From: DASYTH01 sp045806965
Lineage (GTDB): Bacteria; Actinomycetota; Actinomycetes; Mycobacteriales; Pseudonocardiaceae
DNA length: 64,000 bases
Direction of reading: 5' to 3'
Assembly (NCBI GenBank): GCA_045806965.1
Contig: JBJMIG010000042.1
Coordinates: forward strand, 1 to 64,000
This document shows, one piece after another, positions 34,101 to 43,078 of the stretch; position 1 is the stretch's first letter; every line of letters begins with the position of its first letter. Under the pieces are notes generated by a model. It was not told where the DNA came from. It worked only from the letters and a program-made list of their open reading frames with translations, and ran no database searches. The position numbers and the translations under genes were made by a program.

Positions 34101-34764
34101 GGATCAGGTTCCACCGGTGGGCCCGGGACTGGACCCGCCGCCGGACGTGCCGCCGGCACCCGAGATCCCGCCTGGTGAGGTGCCACCCGCGACCGCACTG
34201 GAGCAACCGGATCATCCCTGGCCGGGCGACCGAGGCTCGGCTCGCAACGCACCCCGGCCGCGCAGTGACGAGGTGCGCCAGGCTCCACGGCAGCGAGACG
34301 GCCAGTGGACGGCGGGGTCGCCATGGCCGGGTGTCGACCCGGAGTCGGGCCAGGCCAACGGTGCCGAGCTGAACGTCGGGGGACCGCAGCGGTCCGCCGA
34401 ACCGAGTCCCGAGTCTGCCGGCGATGGGCCGAAGTCAGCATCGCGGCCGCAGCACGGGCCTGGGGCGGCGCCGCCGAGTGAGGCGAACACGGTCCGGCTG
34501 CGTCCGGCGGACGACGCTCTCGGCCCGCTCCAGGGGCCGGAGCCACGACCGGACGACGGTCCCGCGCGGGGGGTTCGGCGGCGGGAACGCGGGGACACGC
34601 CGAGCATCGCCGACCTGCTGACCGAAGCGTTGGTGGCCTACCAGGAGGTCGAGCCCGAAGAGGCCGACGCGGTCCAGCCCGCGGTGCCGGAGCCCACCGA
34701 AGCGCCCACCCGGGGGCGGCACCGGATGCCGGACTGGGCCGCGATGGACTTCGACGGCCACTAG
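31162..34764 (+). CDS. TPR-like, degenerate GGDEF, disordered-tail protein
   Basis: This 1200-residue protein has three parts. Residues about 10-370 are all-helical, TPR-like repeats (ALLAGALVRLGRPVDAVDPA, GETEDAIESARAGLTLLAKL). Residues about 400-560 resemble a GGDEF domain (TDEATGLLSREGLSRRLEAV, then DAELARSDGAELAVLLPHTT), but the signature is DGAEL instead of GGDEF, so cyclase activity is not expected. The last 600 residues are Ala/Pro/Asp/Glu-rich, low complexity and probably disordered, with three 22-residue repeats. The end is ordered again (GDTPSIADLLTEALVAYQEV). The GTG start lies 13 bp after ettA, and gdh follows, so it may share their transcript. It is possibly a signalling scaffold; the function is unknown. 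Confidence 0.75.
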   Translation: MVAAWNELPPSGGFPESAVLVELAEQLNGSAPELVVHYARQVIVDALVVGPAVVVRAQALLAGALVRLGRPVDAVDPALAALRGADQTGLSEIAVSVRLDLATCAQALGEPLLGCAILRPVLEAAGPRVAATASAVGQLVGLTAHVARRDDLEDALAEADRLFAADERLSPDARRVQRALLAGRTAAYHRRYGETEDAIESARAGLTLLAKLRDGRLEGGHIRAGLVLELVFAMLDDGQLGDAEHEAAPLLAQSVRGAAAPAVGRVLLAMATRVLLPAGRVEAGRALLDQVARVAERHGLDWLLADGLAATADLDERAARPQDALRALRLAHAAEHRHRRSTESAARQLRAEFGVADHLDLVNSLLRNATRKTASSTPALSAGHAPVPATQPPSVRETTQPVDTDEATGLLSREGLSRRLEAVGRANRPVALTLVRLVPVDANHHTTDTNGQRPFDADPPVAPPDALTALAGRVRDIAPDDAELARSDGAELAVLLPHTTRDQAEELAATIRESDWLTATNGAALSISTGVAQSDPNTNADTLLTAARQTLTHAQHPGPATHAVAGVPAPQAGEAPPPAGHAGSAPGAEHLAASERAEADTAGLSLGADETVAAASERAGADTTGLSLGADETVAAASERAGADTTGLSLGASQTPAQLPATQPSATTGTDTSSSDQGHTEPSGSAHPEPAETDRESGPTDSEPVAGEVESLPTGRSDLPRSAADAEGPDARADRVDPPELRANHREDVAGDDAPAAEDRGSSRSPADATAMPADDVPGPTAQHSARIALDGSTMVADAPGTPSLAIRNLLAPLLDHPTLMHRPSAEPAETWHAQRGEDTGTATLDDDQQRSGPIGDPPINGGSAGHREPVRPDEAISGSETARSSAEPMADLTPNAESGAGRGERPGVEPEGPGAAETLGAGGGSLRAADPALSGAESEGRMEARQHGSMRAIFDDLTGEDAPQREKKRRGDVILPEEPDQVPPVGPGLDPPPDVPPAPEIPPGEVPPATALEQPDHPWPGDRGSARNAPRPRSDEVRQAPRQRDGQWTAGSPWPGVDPESGQANGAELNVGGPQRSAEPSPESAGDGPKSASRPQHGPGAAPPSEANTVRLRPADDALGPLQGPEPRPDDGPARGVRRRERGDTPSIADLLTEALVAYQEVEPEEADAVQPAVPEPTEAPTRGRHRMPDWAAMDFDGH
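32938..33117 (+). repeat. 66-bp tandem repeat, 2.7 copies
   Basis: Units start at 32938, 33004 and 33070. Each encodes 22 residues of the form ASERAGADTTGLSLGADETV plus AA, and the third is cut short after SLGA. Copies 2 and 3 are nearly identical in DNA, so the expansion is recent. The array lies inside the disordered region of the TPR/GGDEF protein. Confidence 0.9.
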
Positions 34765-34975
34765 AAGCCCCAGGTATCCGCACGACGAGCGGCGTGTCAC
34801 CAGCTGCCCGCCGCCCAGCGGGCGCGTGAACGACCGGATCGCGCCACACTGGAGGTGGCTCGATTCAGTGTTCGATCAAGCGCGGTCCGCCGCGCCAGCG
34901 AGTGCCGGCGCCCGGATTAGGGTGTAGCTGCATGTGGCACGCAGGGGTGCCGCCGAGGCGTGGAGTCCCGTGAGA

Positions 34976-37900
34976 ATGACTTCGACTGGTGTCCGGGCCC
35001 GAACCGGTCCGACCGCTGGCCAGACCGGAGCAGCCGAGCAGCCGAGTCCAGAGCAGATCCGCGACGAGCGCATCGAGCAGGCGGCGCAGTTGCTGCCCGA
35101 GATGGCCGAGCTGATCCGGTTGTACTACCGCTACCTGCCGCCCGAAGAGATCGTCGATGACAACCCGGTTGACCTGGTCGGTGCGGTCCGCTCGCACCAC
35201 GACCTGGCCGTCGACCGGGTGCCCGGCCGGCCGGCGGTGCGGATCTTCAACCCGGACCGGCTGCGCGACGGGTGGGCCGCACCCGGCACCGTGGTGCAGA
35301 TCGTCACCGACGACATGCCGTACCTGGTCGAGTCGGTCACCGCGGAGCTGACCCGCGCCGGACTGCCGGTGCACCGGGTGGTTCACCCGATCGTGGTGGT
35401 ACGCCGCGATGCGGTCGGCCAGCTCCGCGAGGTGCTGCCGGCCGCCGACCCGGACGATCCGCCCGCCGACGCGCTGGCCGAGTCCTGGATGAGCATCGAC
35501 GTCGACCTGATCACCGACGACAAACGCGGCCGGGAGAGCGAGAGCAGTCTCCTCGCCGTGCTCAACGCGGTCCGCGAGGTGGTCGAGGACACCGACCGGA
35601 TGGCCGGCACCGCGCGGGCGCTCGCCGACCAGCTGGAGGCCGAGCCGCCGCCGCTCGACCCGGACCAGGTCGCCGACGGGGCCGCGCTGCTGCGCTGGCT
35701 GGCCGACGGCCACTTCACCTTTCTGGGCTACCGCAACCACGAACTGGTCAACACCGACGGCGAGCCGGCGCTCAAGGCGGTGCTGGCCAGCGGTCTCGGC
35801 GTACTGCGCGGCGACAGCCTGTCCACCCGCAGCCTCTCCGCCGGACCGGACACCACCGCCTACGCGCTGTCGTCGAACCTGCTGGTGCTGACCGAGGGCA
35901 GCGCACCCTCCGCGGTCCATCGCAACATCTACCCGTACCACGTCGGCGTGAAGACGTTCGACACCAACGGGAAGGTCACCGGAGAGCACCGGTTCCTCGG
36001 CGTGTTCAACACCAACGCGCTGCACGAGGACGTGCTGGACATCCCGGTGGTGGAGCGCCGGGTTCGCGAGGTCATCCACCGAGCGGGCTTCCCGATGGAG
36101 TCCTACACCGGGCAGAAGATGCTCGAGGTCATCCAGAACTGGCCGCGCACCGAACTGTTCTCCACCAGCTCGGACACGCTGTACCACACGGCGACCGGCG
36201 TGATCGCCCTGGCCGACCGGCGGCGGCTGCGGTTGTTCCTGCGCCGCGACCCCTACCGCCGGTTCTTCTCCTGCCTGGTGTTCCTGCCGCGCGACCGCTA
36301 CACCACCACGTCCCGGCTGGCCATGCAGCAGGTGCTGCTGGAAGAGCTGGCCGGAACCCACCTTGAGTACAGCACCCGGGTCGGCGAGACCCCGCTGGCG
36401 CAGGTGTTCTTCACCGTGCACACCGAGCCGGACCGGTACGCCGAGCCGGACGTCGGACACATCCAGGAACGTTTGGCCGAGGCGGTGCGCACCTGGGACG
36501 ACCGGATGGTCGACGCGGTGCTCCGCGAGCAGCGGGACAAGGTAGCCGGGGCCGAGCCGCCGAGCGGCACGGTGCCGGTCGGGGCGGAGTCCGCCACCGA
36601 GCAGGGCCACCGGTACGCCAGCGTCTTCCCGGAGGCCTACAAGGAGGACTTCGACGCCGAGGAGGGGCTGGCCGACCTGCGCCGGATGCAGGCCCTCGAG
36701 CGCGAGGGCGACCTGGACATGTGGTTCTACGTGCCGCAGGACGCCGAACCGGGGGAGCGGCGGTTCAAGCTCTACTGGGCCGGCCCCGGCGTGAGCCTGT
36801 CCCAGGTGTTGCCCGTGCTGCAGCAGATGGGCGTCGAGGTGGTCGACGAGCGGCCCTACGAGCTGCGGCCCACGGACGACAGCAAGTGGTGGATCTACGA
36901 CTTCGGCCTGCGGATCGACCCGGGCGTGGTGGAGAACCGCAGCGAGGCGCACATCGAGTCGCTGCGCACCCGGTTCCAGGACACCTTCGCGGCGATCTGG
37001 AAGGGTGACGCCGAGTCCGACCGGTTCAACGCGTTGGTGCCGCGCGGGGGGCTGACCTGGCGGCAGGCCGCGGTACTCCGGGCGTACTCCCGCTATCTGC
37101 GCCAGGCCGGCACCACCTACAGCCAGGAGTACATCGAGGACACCGTGCTCGGGCACTGCGAAGTGGCCACCGCGCTGGTGCACTTGTTCGAGGCCTGCTT
37201 CGACCCGGATCAGCCGGAGCAGACCAGGCGGGAGCTGGCCCGGTCGGAGGTCGAGTCGATCACCGCCATGATCGACTCGGTGACCAGCCTCGACGCCGAC
37301 CGCATCCTGCGCAGCCTGCTCACCTTGATCAGGGCCACGCTGCGAACCAACTACTTCGTCCGCGACGAGCACGGCGAGCCCCGGCCGTACCTGGCGATCA
37401 AGCTGGAGCCTCAGGCGGTGCCGGAGCTGCCCGAGCCCCGGCCACAGTTCGAGATCTTCGTCTGCTCGCCCCGGGTCGAGGGGGTGCACCTGCGGTTCGG
37501 CGCGGTGGCCAGGGGCGGGTTGCGCTGGTCGGACCGGCGGGAGGACTTCCGCACCGAGATCCTGGGTCTGGTCAAGGCGCAGGCGGTGAAGAACGCGGTG
37601 ATCGTGCCGGTCGGCGCGAAGGGCGGGTTCGTGGTGAAGCGCCCGCCTGTGCCGACCGGAGATCCCGGCACGGACCGAGAGGCGTGGCTGTCCGAAGGCG
37701 TGGCCTGCTACCGGATGCTGATCTGCGGGCTGCTGGACCTGACCGACAACCGGCGCGCCGGCAAGGTGATTCCGGCCAGGGACGTGGTGCGCTACGACGA
37801 CGAGGACACCTATCTGGTGGTCGCCGCGGACAAGGGCACCGCGACCTTCTCCGACATCGCCAACGAGGTGGCCAAGGGCTACGACTTCTGGCTTGGCGAC

Positions 37901-39949
37901 GCGTTCGCCAGCGGCGGCTCGGTCGGTTACGACCACAAGGCGATGGGCATCACGGCGCGCGGTGCGTGGGAGAGCGTGAAGCGGCACTTCCGGGAGCTCG
38001 GCGTGAATACCCAGGCCGAGGAGTTCACCGTGGTCGGCGTCGGTGACATGTCTGGCGACGTGTTCGGCAACGGGATGCTGCTCTCCGAGCACATCCGGCT
38101 GGTCGCCGCGTTCGACCACCGGCATGTGTTCATCGACCCGGATCCCGATGCGGTGGCCAGCTTCGCCGAGCGGCGCCGGCTCTTCGAGCTGGCCCGCTCG
38201 TCCTGGGACGACTACGACCGAGGGCTGATCAGTGCGGGCGGCGGGGTGTGGCCGCGCACGATGAAGTCGATCCCGGTCAGCCCCCAGGCCGTGGCCGCGC
38301 TCGGTCTTCCCGACGGGGTGACCAAGCTGTCCCCGCCGGAGCTGATGAGGGCGATCCTGTTGGCCCCGGTCGACCTGCTGTGGAACGGCGGGATCGGCAC
38401 CTACGTCAAGGCGTCCACCGAGACCAACGCCGAGGTGGGGGACAAGGCCAACGACGCGGTCCGGGTGGACGGCCGGGCCTTGCGCGCCAGGGTCGTCGGC
38501 GAGGGCGGCAACCTCGGGCTGACCCAGCGCGGCCGGATCGAGTTCGCGGAAAACCAGGGCAAGATCAACACCGACGCGCTGGACAACTCGGCCGGGGTGG
38601 ACTGCTCGGACCACGAGGTGAACATCAAGATCCTGCTGGACCAGCTGGTGCTGGACGGCCGGCTGCTGCCCAACCAGCGCAACGAGCTGCTGGCCGAGAT
38701 GACCGGCGAGGTGGCCGCGCTGGTGCTGGCCGACAACTACGGGCAGAACGCCGTGCTCGGGATCAGCCGCGCGCACGCCGCGGCGATGGTGTCGGTGCAC
38801 GCCCGCCTGGTGGACACCCTTGAGCGGGACACCGGCCTGGACCGGGACCTCGAGACGCTGCCCTCCGCGCAGGAGTTCCTCGAACTGGAGAAGGCCGGCA
38901 GGGGGCTGACCTCGCCGGAGCTGGCGACCCTGATGGCCCATGTGAAGCTCGGCCTCAAGGCGGAGGTGTTGGCCAGCGAGCTGCCCACGGCCGACGCGTT
39001 CGCCCGCCGGCTGCCCGAGTACTTCCCCACCCAGCTCCGCGACCGGTTCGCCGAGGCCATCCCGGCGCACCCGCTGCACCGGCAGATCATCACCACGCTG
39101 CTGGTCAACGAGGTGGTGGACGGCGCGGGCGTGTCGTATGCGTTCCGCCTGGCCGAGGAGATGAACGCGACCGCGACCGACGCGGTGCGCGCGTTCGCCG
39201 TGGTGACCAGCGTGTACGGGCTGCCAGGGTTGTGGCGGGAGATCGAGGCGCTGGACAACGCGGTGCCGACCGCCACCCAGGACGCGATGGTGCTCGAGGT
39301 CCGCCGGCTGCTCGACCGGGGCGCGCGCTGGCTGCTGTCCAACCGGCCGCAGCCGCTCGCGGTGGGCGCCGAGATCAACCGGTTCCGGCAGGTGGTGCAG
39401 GGACTGCTGCCCCGCATCGGCGACCTGCTGCGCGGGCGGCAGCGTGAGTCGGCCGTGCAGGACGCGGAGAAGTTGGTTGCCGACGGCGTGCCGCGGCCGC
39501 TCGCCGTTCGGGTGGCCACGCTGCTGGATGCCTACGGGTTGCTCGACGTGATCGAGGTGGCCGAGTTGGCCGAGCACGCGGCCGGGGTGGAGGTGGAGCG
39601 CAGCCCCGTTGAGACCGCGGAGCTCTACTTCGCCCTGGTCGACCATCTAAACGTGGACCAGATGCAGACCTCGGTCAATGAGCTGGAGCGGGGCAACCGC
39701 TGGCACGCTTTGGCCCGGCTGGCGCTGCGCGACGATCTGTACTCGTCGCTGCGGACGATCGCGCTGGATGTCTTGCGGCAGAGCGATCCCGGCACTCCGG
39801 CCGACGACAAGATCGCATCCTGGGAGCGGACCAATGCGTCGCGGCTCAGCCGCGCCCGGCTCGCGCTCGAGGAGATCCAGGGCTCCGGGCCGCTGGACCT
39901 GGCGACACTGTCCGTCGCCGCGCGACAGATCCGCAGTATGGTCCGGTAG
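34976..39949 (+). CDS. gdh: Large NAD-dependent glutamate dehydrogenase
   Basis: This is a 1657-residue enzyme of the 180-kDa class known from Streptomyces clavuligerus and mycobacteria. It oxidises glutamate to 2-oxoglutarate and ammonium with NAD. The long N-terminal half has ACT-like regulatory regions (VVQIVTDDMPYLVESVTAEL, VHRVVHPIVVVRR). The catalytic part begins near residue 790 (FGAVARGGLRWSDRREDFRT) with VPVGAKGGFVVKRPP carrying the substrate-binding Lys near 880. IGTYVKASTETNAEVGDKAN and GEGGNLGLTQRGRIEFAENQ are Rossmann-region signatures. ATG 34976 and GTG 34970 are both possible; GGAG at 34962 fits either. In mycobacteria this enzyme is inhibited by the FHA protein GarA. Confidence 0.95.
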   Translation: MTSTGVRARTGPTAGQTGAAEQPSPEQIRDERIEQAAQLLPEMAELIRLYYRYLPPEEIVDDNPVDLVGAVRSHHDLAVDRVPGRPAVRIFNPDRLRDGWAAPGTVVQIVTDDMPYLVESVTAELTRAGLPVHRVVHPIVVVRRDAVGQLREVLPAADPDDPPADALAESWMSIDVDLITDDKRGRESESSLLAVLNAVREVVEDTDRMAGTARALADQLEAEPPPLDPDQVADGAALLRWLADGHFTFLGYRNHELVNTDGEPALKAVLASGLGVLRGDSLSTRSLSAGPDTTAYALSSNLLVLTEGSAPSAVHRNIYPYHVGVKTFDTNGKVTGEHRFLGVFNTNALHEDVLDIPVVERRVREVIHRAGFPMESYTGQKMLEVIQNWPRTELFSTSSDTLYHTATGVIALADRRRLRLFLRRDPYRRFFSCLVFLPRDRYTTTSRLAMQQVLLEELAGTHLEYSTRVGETPLAQVFFTVHTEPDRYAEPDVGHIQERLAEAVRTWDDRMVDAVLREQRDKVAGAEPPSGTVPVGAESATEQGHRYASVFPEAYKEDFDAEEGLADLRRMQALEREGDLDMWFYVPQDAEPGERRFKLYWAGPGVSLSQVLPVLQQMGVEVVDERPYELRPTDDSKWWIYDFGLRIDPGVVENRSEAHIESLRTRFQDTFAAIWKGDAESDRFNALVPRGGLTWRQAAVLRAYSRYLRQAGTTYSQEYIEDTVLGHCEVATALVHLFEACFDPDQPEQTRRELARSEVESITAMIDSVTSLDADRILRSLLTLIRATLRTNYFVRDEHGEPRPYLAIKLEPQAVPELPEPRPQFEIFVCSPRVEGVHLRFGAVARGGLRWSDRREDFRTEILGLVKAQAVKNAVIVPVGAKGGFVVKRPPVPTGDPGTDREAWLSEGVACYRMLICGLLDLTDNRRAGKVIPARDVVRYDDEDTYLVVAADKGTATFSDIANEVAKGYDFWLGDAFASGGSVGYDHKAMGITARGAWESVKRHFRELGVNTQAEEFTVVGVGDMSGDVFGNGMLLSEHIRLVAAFDHRHVFIDPDPDAVASFAERRRLFELARSSWDDYDRGLISAGGGVWPRTMKSIPVSPQAVAALGLPDGVTKLSPPELMRAILLAPVDLLWNGGIGTYVKASTETNAEVGDKANDAVRVDGRALRARVVGEGGNLGLTQRGRIEFAENQGKINTDALDNSAGVDCSDHEVNIKILLDQLVLDGRLLPNQRNELLAEMTGEVAALVLADNYGQNAVLGISRAHAAAMVSVHARLVDTLERDTGLDRDLETLPSAQEFLELEKAGRGLTSPELATLMAHVKLGLKAEVLASELPTADAFARRLPEYFPTQLRDRFAEAIPAHPLHRQIITTLLVNEVVDGAGVSYAFRLAEEMNATATDAVRAFAVVTSVYGLPGLWREIEALDNAVPTATQDAMVLEVRRLLDRGARWLLSNRPQPLAVGAEINRFRQVVQGLLPRIGDLLRGRQRESAVQDAEKLVADGVPRPLAVRVATLLDAYGLLDVIEVAELAEHAAGVEVERSPVETAELYFALVDHLNVDQMQTSVNELERGNRWHALARLALRDDLYSSLRTIALDVLRQSDPGTPADDKIASWERTNASRLSRARLALEEIQGSGPLDLATLSVAARQIRSMVR

Positions 39950-40389
39950 TGGGTGTATTCGTTGCCGAGGTTCGGCCGCGCTGGTCGGACATGGATGCCT
40001 TTGGGCACGTCAACCACGCGAACACGGTGACGCTGCTCGAGGAGGCCAGAATCGATCTGCTGTTCGTCGAGGCATCCAGGCACGGTGCGGCCGGGATCGC
40101 CAAGGGCGTCGTGGTGGCCCGGCTGGTGGTGGACTACCACGCCCCGCTGCTGGCGACCGGCACCACGGTGCGGGTGGAGATGTCCGTGCGGGAGATGCGC
40201 AACGTCTCCTTCACTCTGGACTACACCGTCCACAGTGGACTTGCGCAGGACGACCCCGTGGTGGCCACCGCGGAGACCATGTTGGTGCCCTACGACCTCG
40301 ACCTGGGCCGGCCGCGCCGGCTTTCCGAGGCCGAGCGCGACTTCCTGGCCGCGTGGCGCAGCGCCGGTTTCGGGGGGAACGGTGCCTGA
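39949..40389 (+). CDS. 4HBT-family acyl-CoA thioesterase
   Basis: This 146-residue hotdog-fold thioesterase opens VRPRWSDMDAFGHVNHANTV, where the Asp and the HVNHAN segment are the YbgC-type active site. RMxNVSFTLDYTVH is the central strand. It hydrolyses small acyl-CoA esters; the chain specificity is unknown. The GTG start overlaps the gdh stop by one base (TAGTG), and the 3' end overlaps the next gene by eight bases, so gdh, this gene and the next form one operon. The same neighbour is recalled after gdh in M. tuberculosis (Rv2475c). Confidence 0.87.
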   Translation: MGVFVAEVRPRWSDMDAFGHVNHANTVTLLEEARIDLLFVEASRHGAAGIAKGVVVARLVVDYHAPLLATGTTVRVEMSVREMRNVSFTLDYTVHSGLAQDDPVVATAETMLVPYDLDLGRPRRLSEAERDFLAAWRSAGFGGNGA

Positions 40390-41017
40390 GCTGGTGTTCG
40401 ACGACCGGTCCGAGCGGGACGACCTGGGCGCGTTCGTGGCCAGGGCGGTTCGGCTGGACGGCCAGTCGGTGGTTCGGTTGCGCAGCCGGGACGGCGGGCT
40501 GATCGACTCGTGGGTGACCACCCCGTTCGACGTGCTCGCCACCAGGACGGTGCGCGGTCGGGTGCAGCCGGCCGACGTGACGGTGTCCGGCAACGAGTTG
40601 CTGGCCGCCTTGGCCGTGGTCCGCGGGGACCGGGTGGATCCGGGCCGGGCACGGGATCTGCAATGGCGGTCGGCGCTGCCGCCCGAGGCGCACTGGCAGG
40701 TGGTGGACCAACTGCCGGCCAGGGTGGTCTCCGACCTCGCCGACCGGGGGATCGCGGTGGCCCGGGACAACGCCGGCCCGCAGGGAACGCCGCCGGCGGC
40801 GCTGCTCGACCAGACCGTGCTCACCGTGGCCGGTGACAAGCTGGAGATCAAGGTGCCGCTGCGCTGCCTGTTTGCCATGGCGGGCATGGGTTTCCTCGGT
40901 ACCAACGACGCCGACGAGCAGGTCCGGGTCACCGCGACCGACGCCTGGTTGCGGATCGACGCGCGCTACGGCGCGGTGGTGCGCCGCCGGCACGCGCTGC
41001 TGCCCCTGCTGGTCTGA
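40382..41017 (+). CDS. Conserved actinobacterial protein of unknown function (Rv2474c-like position)
   Basis: I do not recognise a domain in this 211-residue protein. It reads as mixed alpha/beta, with LVFDDRSERDDLGAFVARAV at the start, ADVTVSGNELLAALAVVRGD in the middle, and FAMAGMGFLGTNDADEQVRV near the end. It has no signal peptide, membrane span or evident catalytic motif. The GTG at 40382 lies within the thioesterase gene, so translation is coupled. Conservation of its position behind gdh and the thioesterase in mycobacteria suggests a shared role, perhaps in the same metabolic step. The longer open frame upstream is spurious. Confidence 0.75.
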   Translation: MPELVFDDRSERDDLGAFVARAVRLDGQSVVRLRSRDGGLIDSWVTTPFDVLATRTVRGRVQPADVTVSGNELLAALAVVRGDRVDPGRARDLQWRSALPPEAHWQVVDQLPARVVSDLADRGIAVARDNAGPQGTPPAALLDQTVLTVAGDKLEIKVPLRCLFAMAGMGFLGTNDADEQVRVTATDAWLRIDARYGAVVRRRHALLPLLV

Positions 41018-41029
41018 CCCGGCCGCCCG

Positions 41030-42631
41030 CTACCCGAGCCAGGCCGCGCTGTCGGCCGGCAGCCGTCCGTCCCGCAGCCGGGTGCTGGCCAGCAGCAGCT
41101 CGCCGGCCGGCAACGGGATCGACGCCGAGGTGGTGTTGAGCACGCAGATCAGCCCGCCACCCTTGCGCCGGTAGGCGAAGCAGCCAGCCGGTGCGCCGTA
41201 CCACTCGAGCTTCTCACCGGCGAATGCCTGGTGCGTCGCGCGCAGCTCGATCGCCTGCCGGTAGAGCGACAGCGTCGAGTCCGGGTCCTCGAGCTGCGCC
41301 TCGACGGTCAACCCGGCCCAGTCGCGTGGCATCGGCAGCCAGGGCCGTTCGCCCGTGGTGAAGCCGAACGGCGGCTCGGCCCCCTCCCACGGCAGCGGTA
41401 CGCGGCCGTTGTCCCTCGGTCGGGTGGTGCGTCCGGAGTGGCTCCACTTCGGATCCAGCAGCGCCCATTCCGGCACGTCGACGTCGGGCAGGCCGAGCTC
41501 CTCGCCGTTGTACAGGTAGATCACGCCGGGCAAGCCCAGCTCGACCAGCGTCATCGCCCGGGCCCGCGCCAGGCCGGCGGTGTCGCCGCCGTAGCGGGTC
41601 ACCTGCCTCGCCACGTCGTGGTTGGCCAGCGTCCAGGTCGGCCGCGCGCCGGTGCCGGCCACCGCGGCCATCGAGCGCTCGATCGCCCGGCGCAGCCCGT
41701 CCGCGTCGAACGCGGCGTCGACGAGCTGGAAGTTGAACCCGAGATGCAGCTCGTCCGGTCGCAGGTAGCGGGCGAACCGCTCGTCCGTGCCGACCCGGAG
41801 CTCGCCGACCGCGACGGCGCCGGGGTACTCGTCGAGCACCCCGCGGATCATCCGGTGGATGTCGTGCACGCCGTCCTGGTCGAAGCGGGGATCGGCGGGG
41901 TCGGGAAAGGTCATCGCGGGCAGCGCGGCGAGCAGCTCATGGTCCAGGTCGGGCAGGCCGTCCGCCTTCGCCATCCCGTGCGCCACGTCGACGCGGAACC
42001 CGGCCACCCCGCGGTCCAGCCAGAACCTCATGGTGCGGGCCAGATCCTCGGGGACGTCCGGGTGGGCCCAGTTCAGATCCGGCTGCTCCGGTGCGAACAG
42101 GTGCAGGTACCACTGCCCGTCGTGGGCTCTGGTCCACGCCGGCCCGTGCCAGGCGCTGCGCCAGTTGTTCGGTGGGACCGAGCCGTCCGGACCGCGGCCG
42201 TCCCGGAACAGGTAGCGCTCCCGTGCCGGGCCGCCGGCCAGCGCCTCTTGGAACCAGGCGTGTGCCTCGCTGGTGTGGTTGGGCACCAGGTCGACGGTCA
42301 CCCGGATGCCGTGCCCGGCGGCGTCGGCGACCAGCCGGTCGAATGCCTCGAGGTCGCCGAAGGTCGGGTCGACGTCGCGCGGGTCCGCCACGTCGTAGCC
42401 GTGGTCGGCCATGGGGGAGGGGTAGAACGGCGTGATCCACAGTGCGTCGACGCCGAGCAGTTCCAGGTAGCCCAGCCGGGCCCGAAGCCCCTCCAGGTCG
42501 CCGACGCCGTCGCCGTTCGAGTCGGCGAACGAGCGGAGGTACACCTGGTAGAACACCGCGTCCTGCCACCACGGCTGCTCGGCGGGCGCGGCGCGAGAGG
42601 GGGCGGTTCGGCGCACGGTCGTCATCCTCAC
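41030..42631 (-). CDS. aglA: GH13 alpha-glucosidase
   Basis: This 533-residue intracellular GH13 enzyme hydrolyses alpha-1,4 or alpha-1,6 bonds of malto- or isomalto-oligosaccharides. The four regions are clear: DLVPNHTSEAHAWF, GFRVDVAHGM (nucleophile Asp), AVAVGELRVG (acid Glu) and TLANHDVARQVTRYGG (third Asp). The N-terminus WWQDAVFYQVYLRSFADSNG, then DGVGDLEGL, is that of oligo-glucosidases and trehalulose-type enzymes. The GTG at 42631 and the ATG at 42625 are equally likely starts. It is third in a minus-strand run mscS-glbO-this gene, the order recalled for Rv2470-Rv2471. The symbol follows that mycobacterial gene. Confidence 0.9.
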   Translation of the reverse strand: MRMTTVRRTAPSRAAPAEQPWWQDAVFYQVYLRSFADSNGDGVGDLEGLRARLGYLELLGVDALWITPFYPSPMADHGYDVADPRDVDPTFGDLEAFDRLVADAAGHGIRVTVDLVPNHTSEAHAWFQEALAGGPARERYLFRDGRGPDGSVPPNNWRSAWHGPAWTRAHDGQWYLHLFAPEQPDLNWAHPDVPEDLARTMRFWLDRGVAGFRVDVAHGMAKADGLPDLDHELLAALPAMTFPDPADPRFDQDGVHDIHRMIRGVLDEYPGAVAVGELRVGTDERFARYLRPDELHLGFNFQLVDAAFDADGLRRAIERSMAAVAGTGARPTWTLANHDVARQVTRYGGDTAGLARARAMTLVELGLPGVIYLYNGEELGLPDVDVPEWALLDPKWSHSGRTTRPRDNGRVPLPWEGAEPPFGFTTGERPWLPMPRDWAGLTVEAQLEDPDSTLSLYRQAIELRATHQAFAGEKLEWYGAPAGCFAYRRKGGGLICVLNTTSASIPLPAGELLLASTRLRDGRLPADSAAWLG

Positions 42632-42677
42632 CCGTGTTGGCGGACCCGACTACCGCTGCGGCACTGTCCGGCAGACC

Positions 42678-43064
42678 CTAGACCCAGCTGTTGAGGAGGC
42701 TGTTGGCGGCCATCTCCAGGTACTCCCAGAGCTGGCGCCGGTGCGCCTCGTCCAGCCCGGCCTCGTCCACCGCGATCCGCATGCAGCGCAGCCAGGCGTC
42801 GCGCTGGATCGGGCCGACCACGAACGGTGCGTGCCGCATCCGCAGCCGGGGATGGCCGCGCTGCTCGGAGTAGGTGTGCGGACCACCCCAGTACTGCATC
42901 AGGAACAGCCGCAGCTTCTCCTCGGCCGGCCCGAGGTCCTCGTCCGGGTACATGGGTCGGAGGATCTCGTCGGCGGCGACCTCGGTGTAGAACCGGGCCA
43001 CGATGCGCCGGAAGGTCTCCTCCCCGCCGACCGCCTCGAAGAAGTTCTGTTGTGCCGCAGTCAC
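42678..43064 (-). CDS. glbO: Group II truncated haemoglobin GlbO
   Basis: This 128-residue 2-over-2 globin has exactly the length of mycobacterial GlbO. FFEAVGGEETFRRIVARFYT is the A-B helix region with the distal Tyr. LFLMQYWGGPHTYSEQRGHP is the CD-E segment with the TrpG8-type environment, and RLRMRHAPFVVGPIQRDAWL contains the proximal His. It binds O2 tightly and is linked to electron transport and oxidative stress. The ATG at 43064 has a weak ribosome site. It lies 14 bp after mscS and 46 bp before aglA, so co-transcription is likely. Confidence 0.95.
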   Translation of the reverse strand: MTAAQQNFFEAVGGEETFRRIVARFYTEVAADEILRPMYPDEDLGPAEEKLRLFLMQYWGGPHTYSEQRGHPRLRMRHAPFVVGPIQRDAWLRCMRIAVDEAGLDEAHRRQLWEYLEMAANSLLNSWV

Positions 43065-43078
43065 GTGTCCATCCTCGC

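Noticed and set aside
31210..34215. Minus-strand open frame of 1000 codons opposite the TPR/GGDEF gene
   Set aside because: Composition is like other GC shadows and no motif is present.
34865..39646. Very long minus-strand open frame (over 1500 codons) opposite the glutamate dehydrogenase
   Set aside because: It mirrors the codon-position GC bias of the real gene, has Arg/Gly/Val/His-rich sequence with no domain, and no ribosome site.
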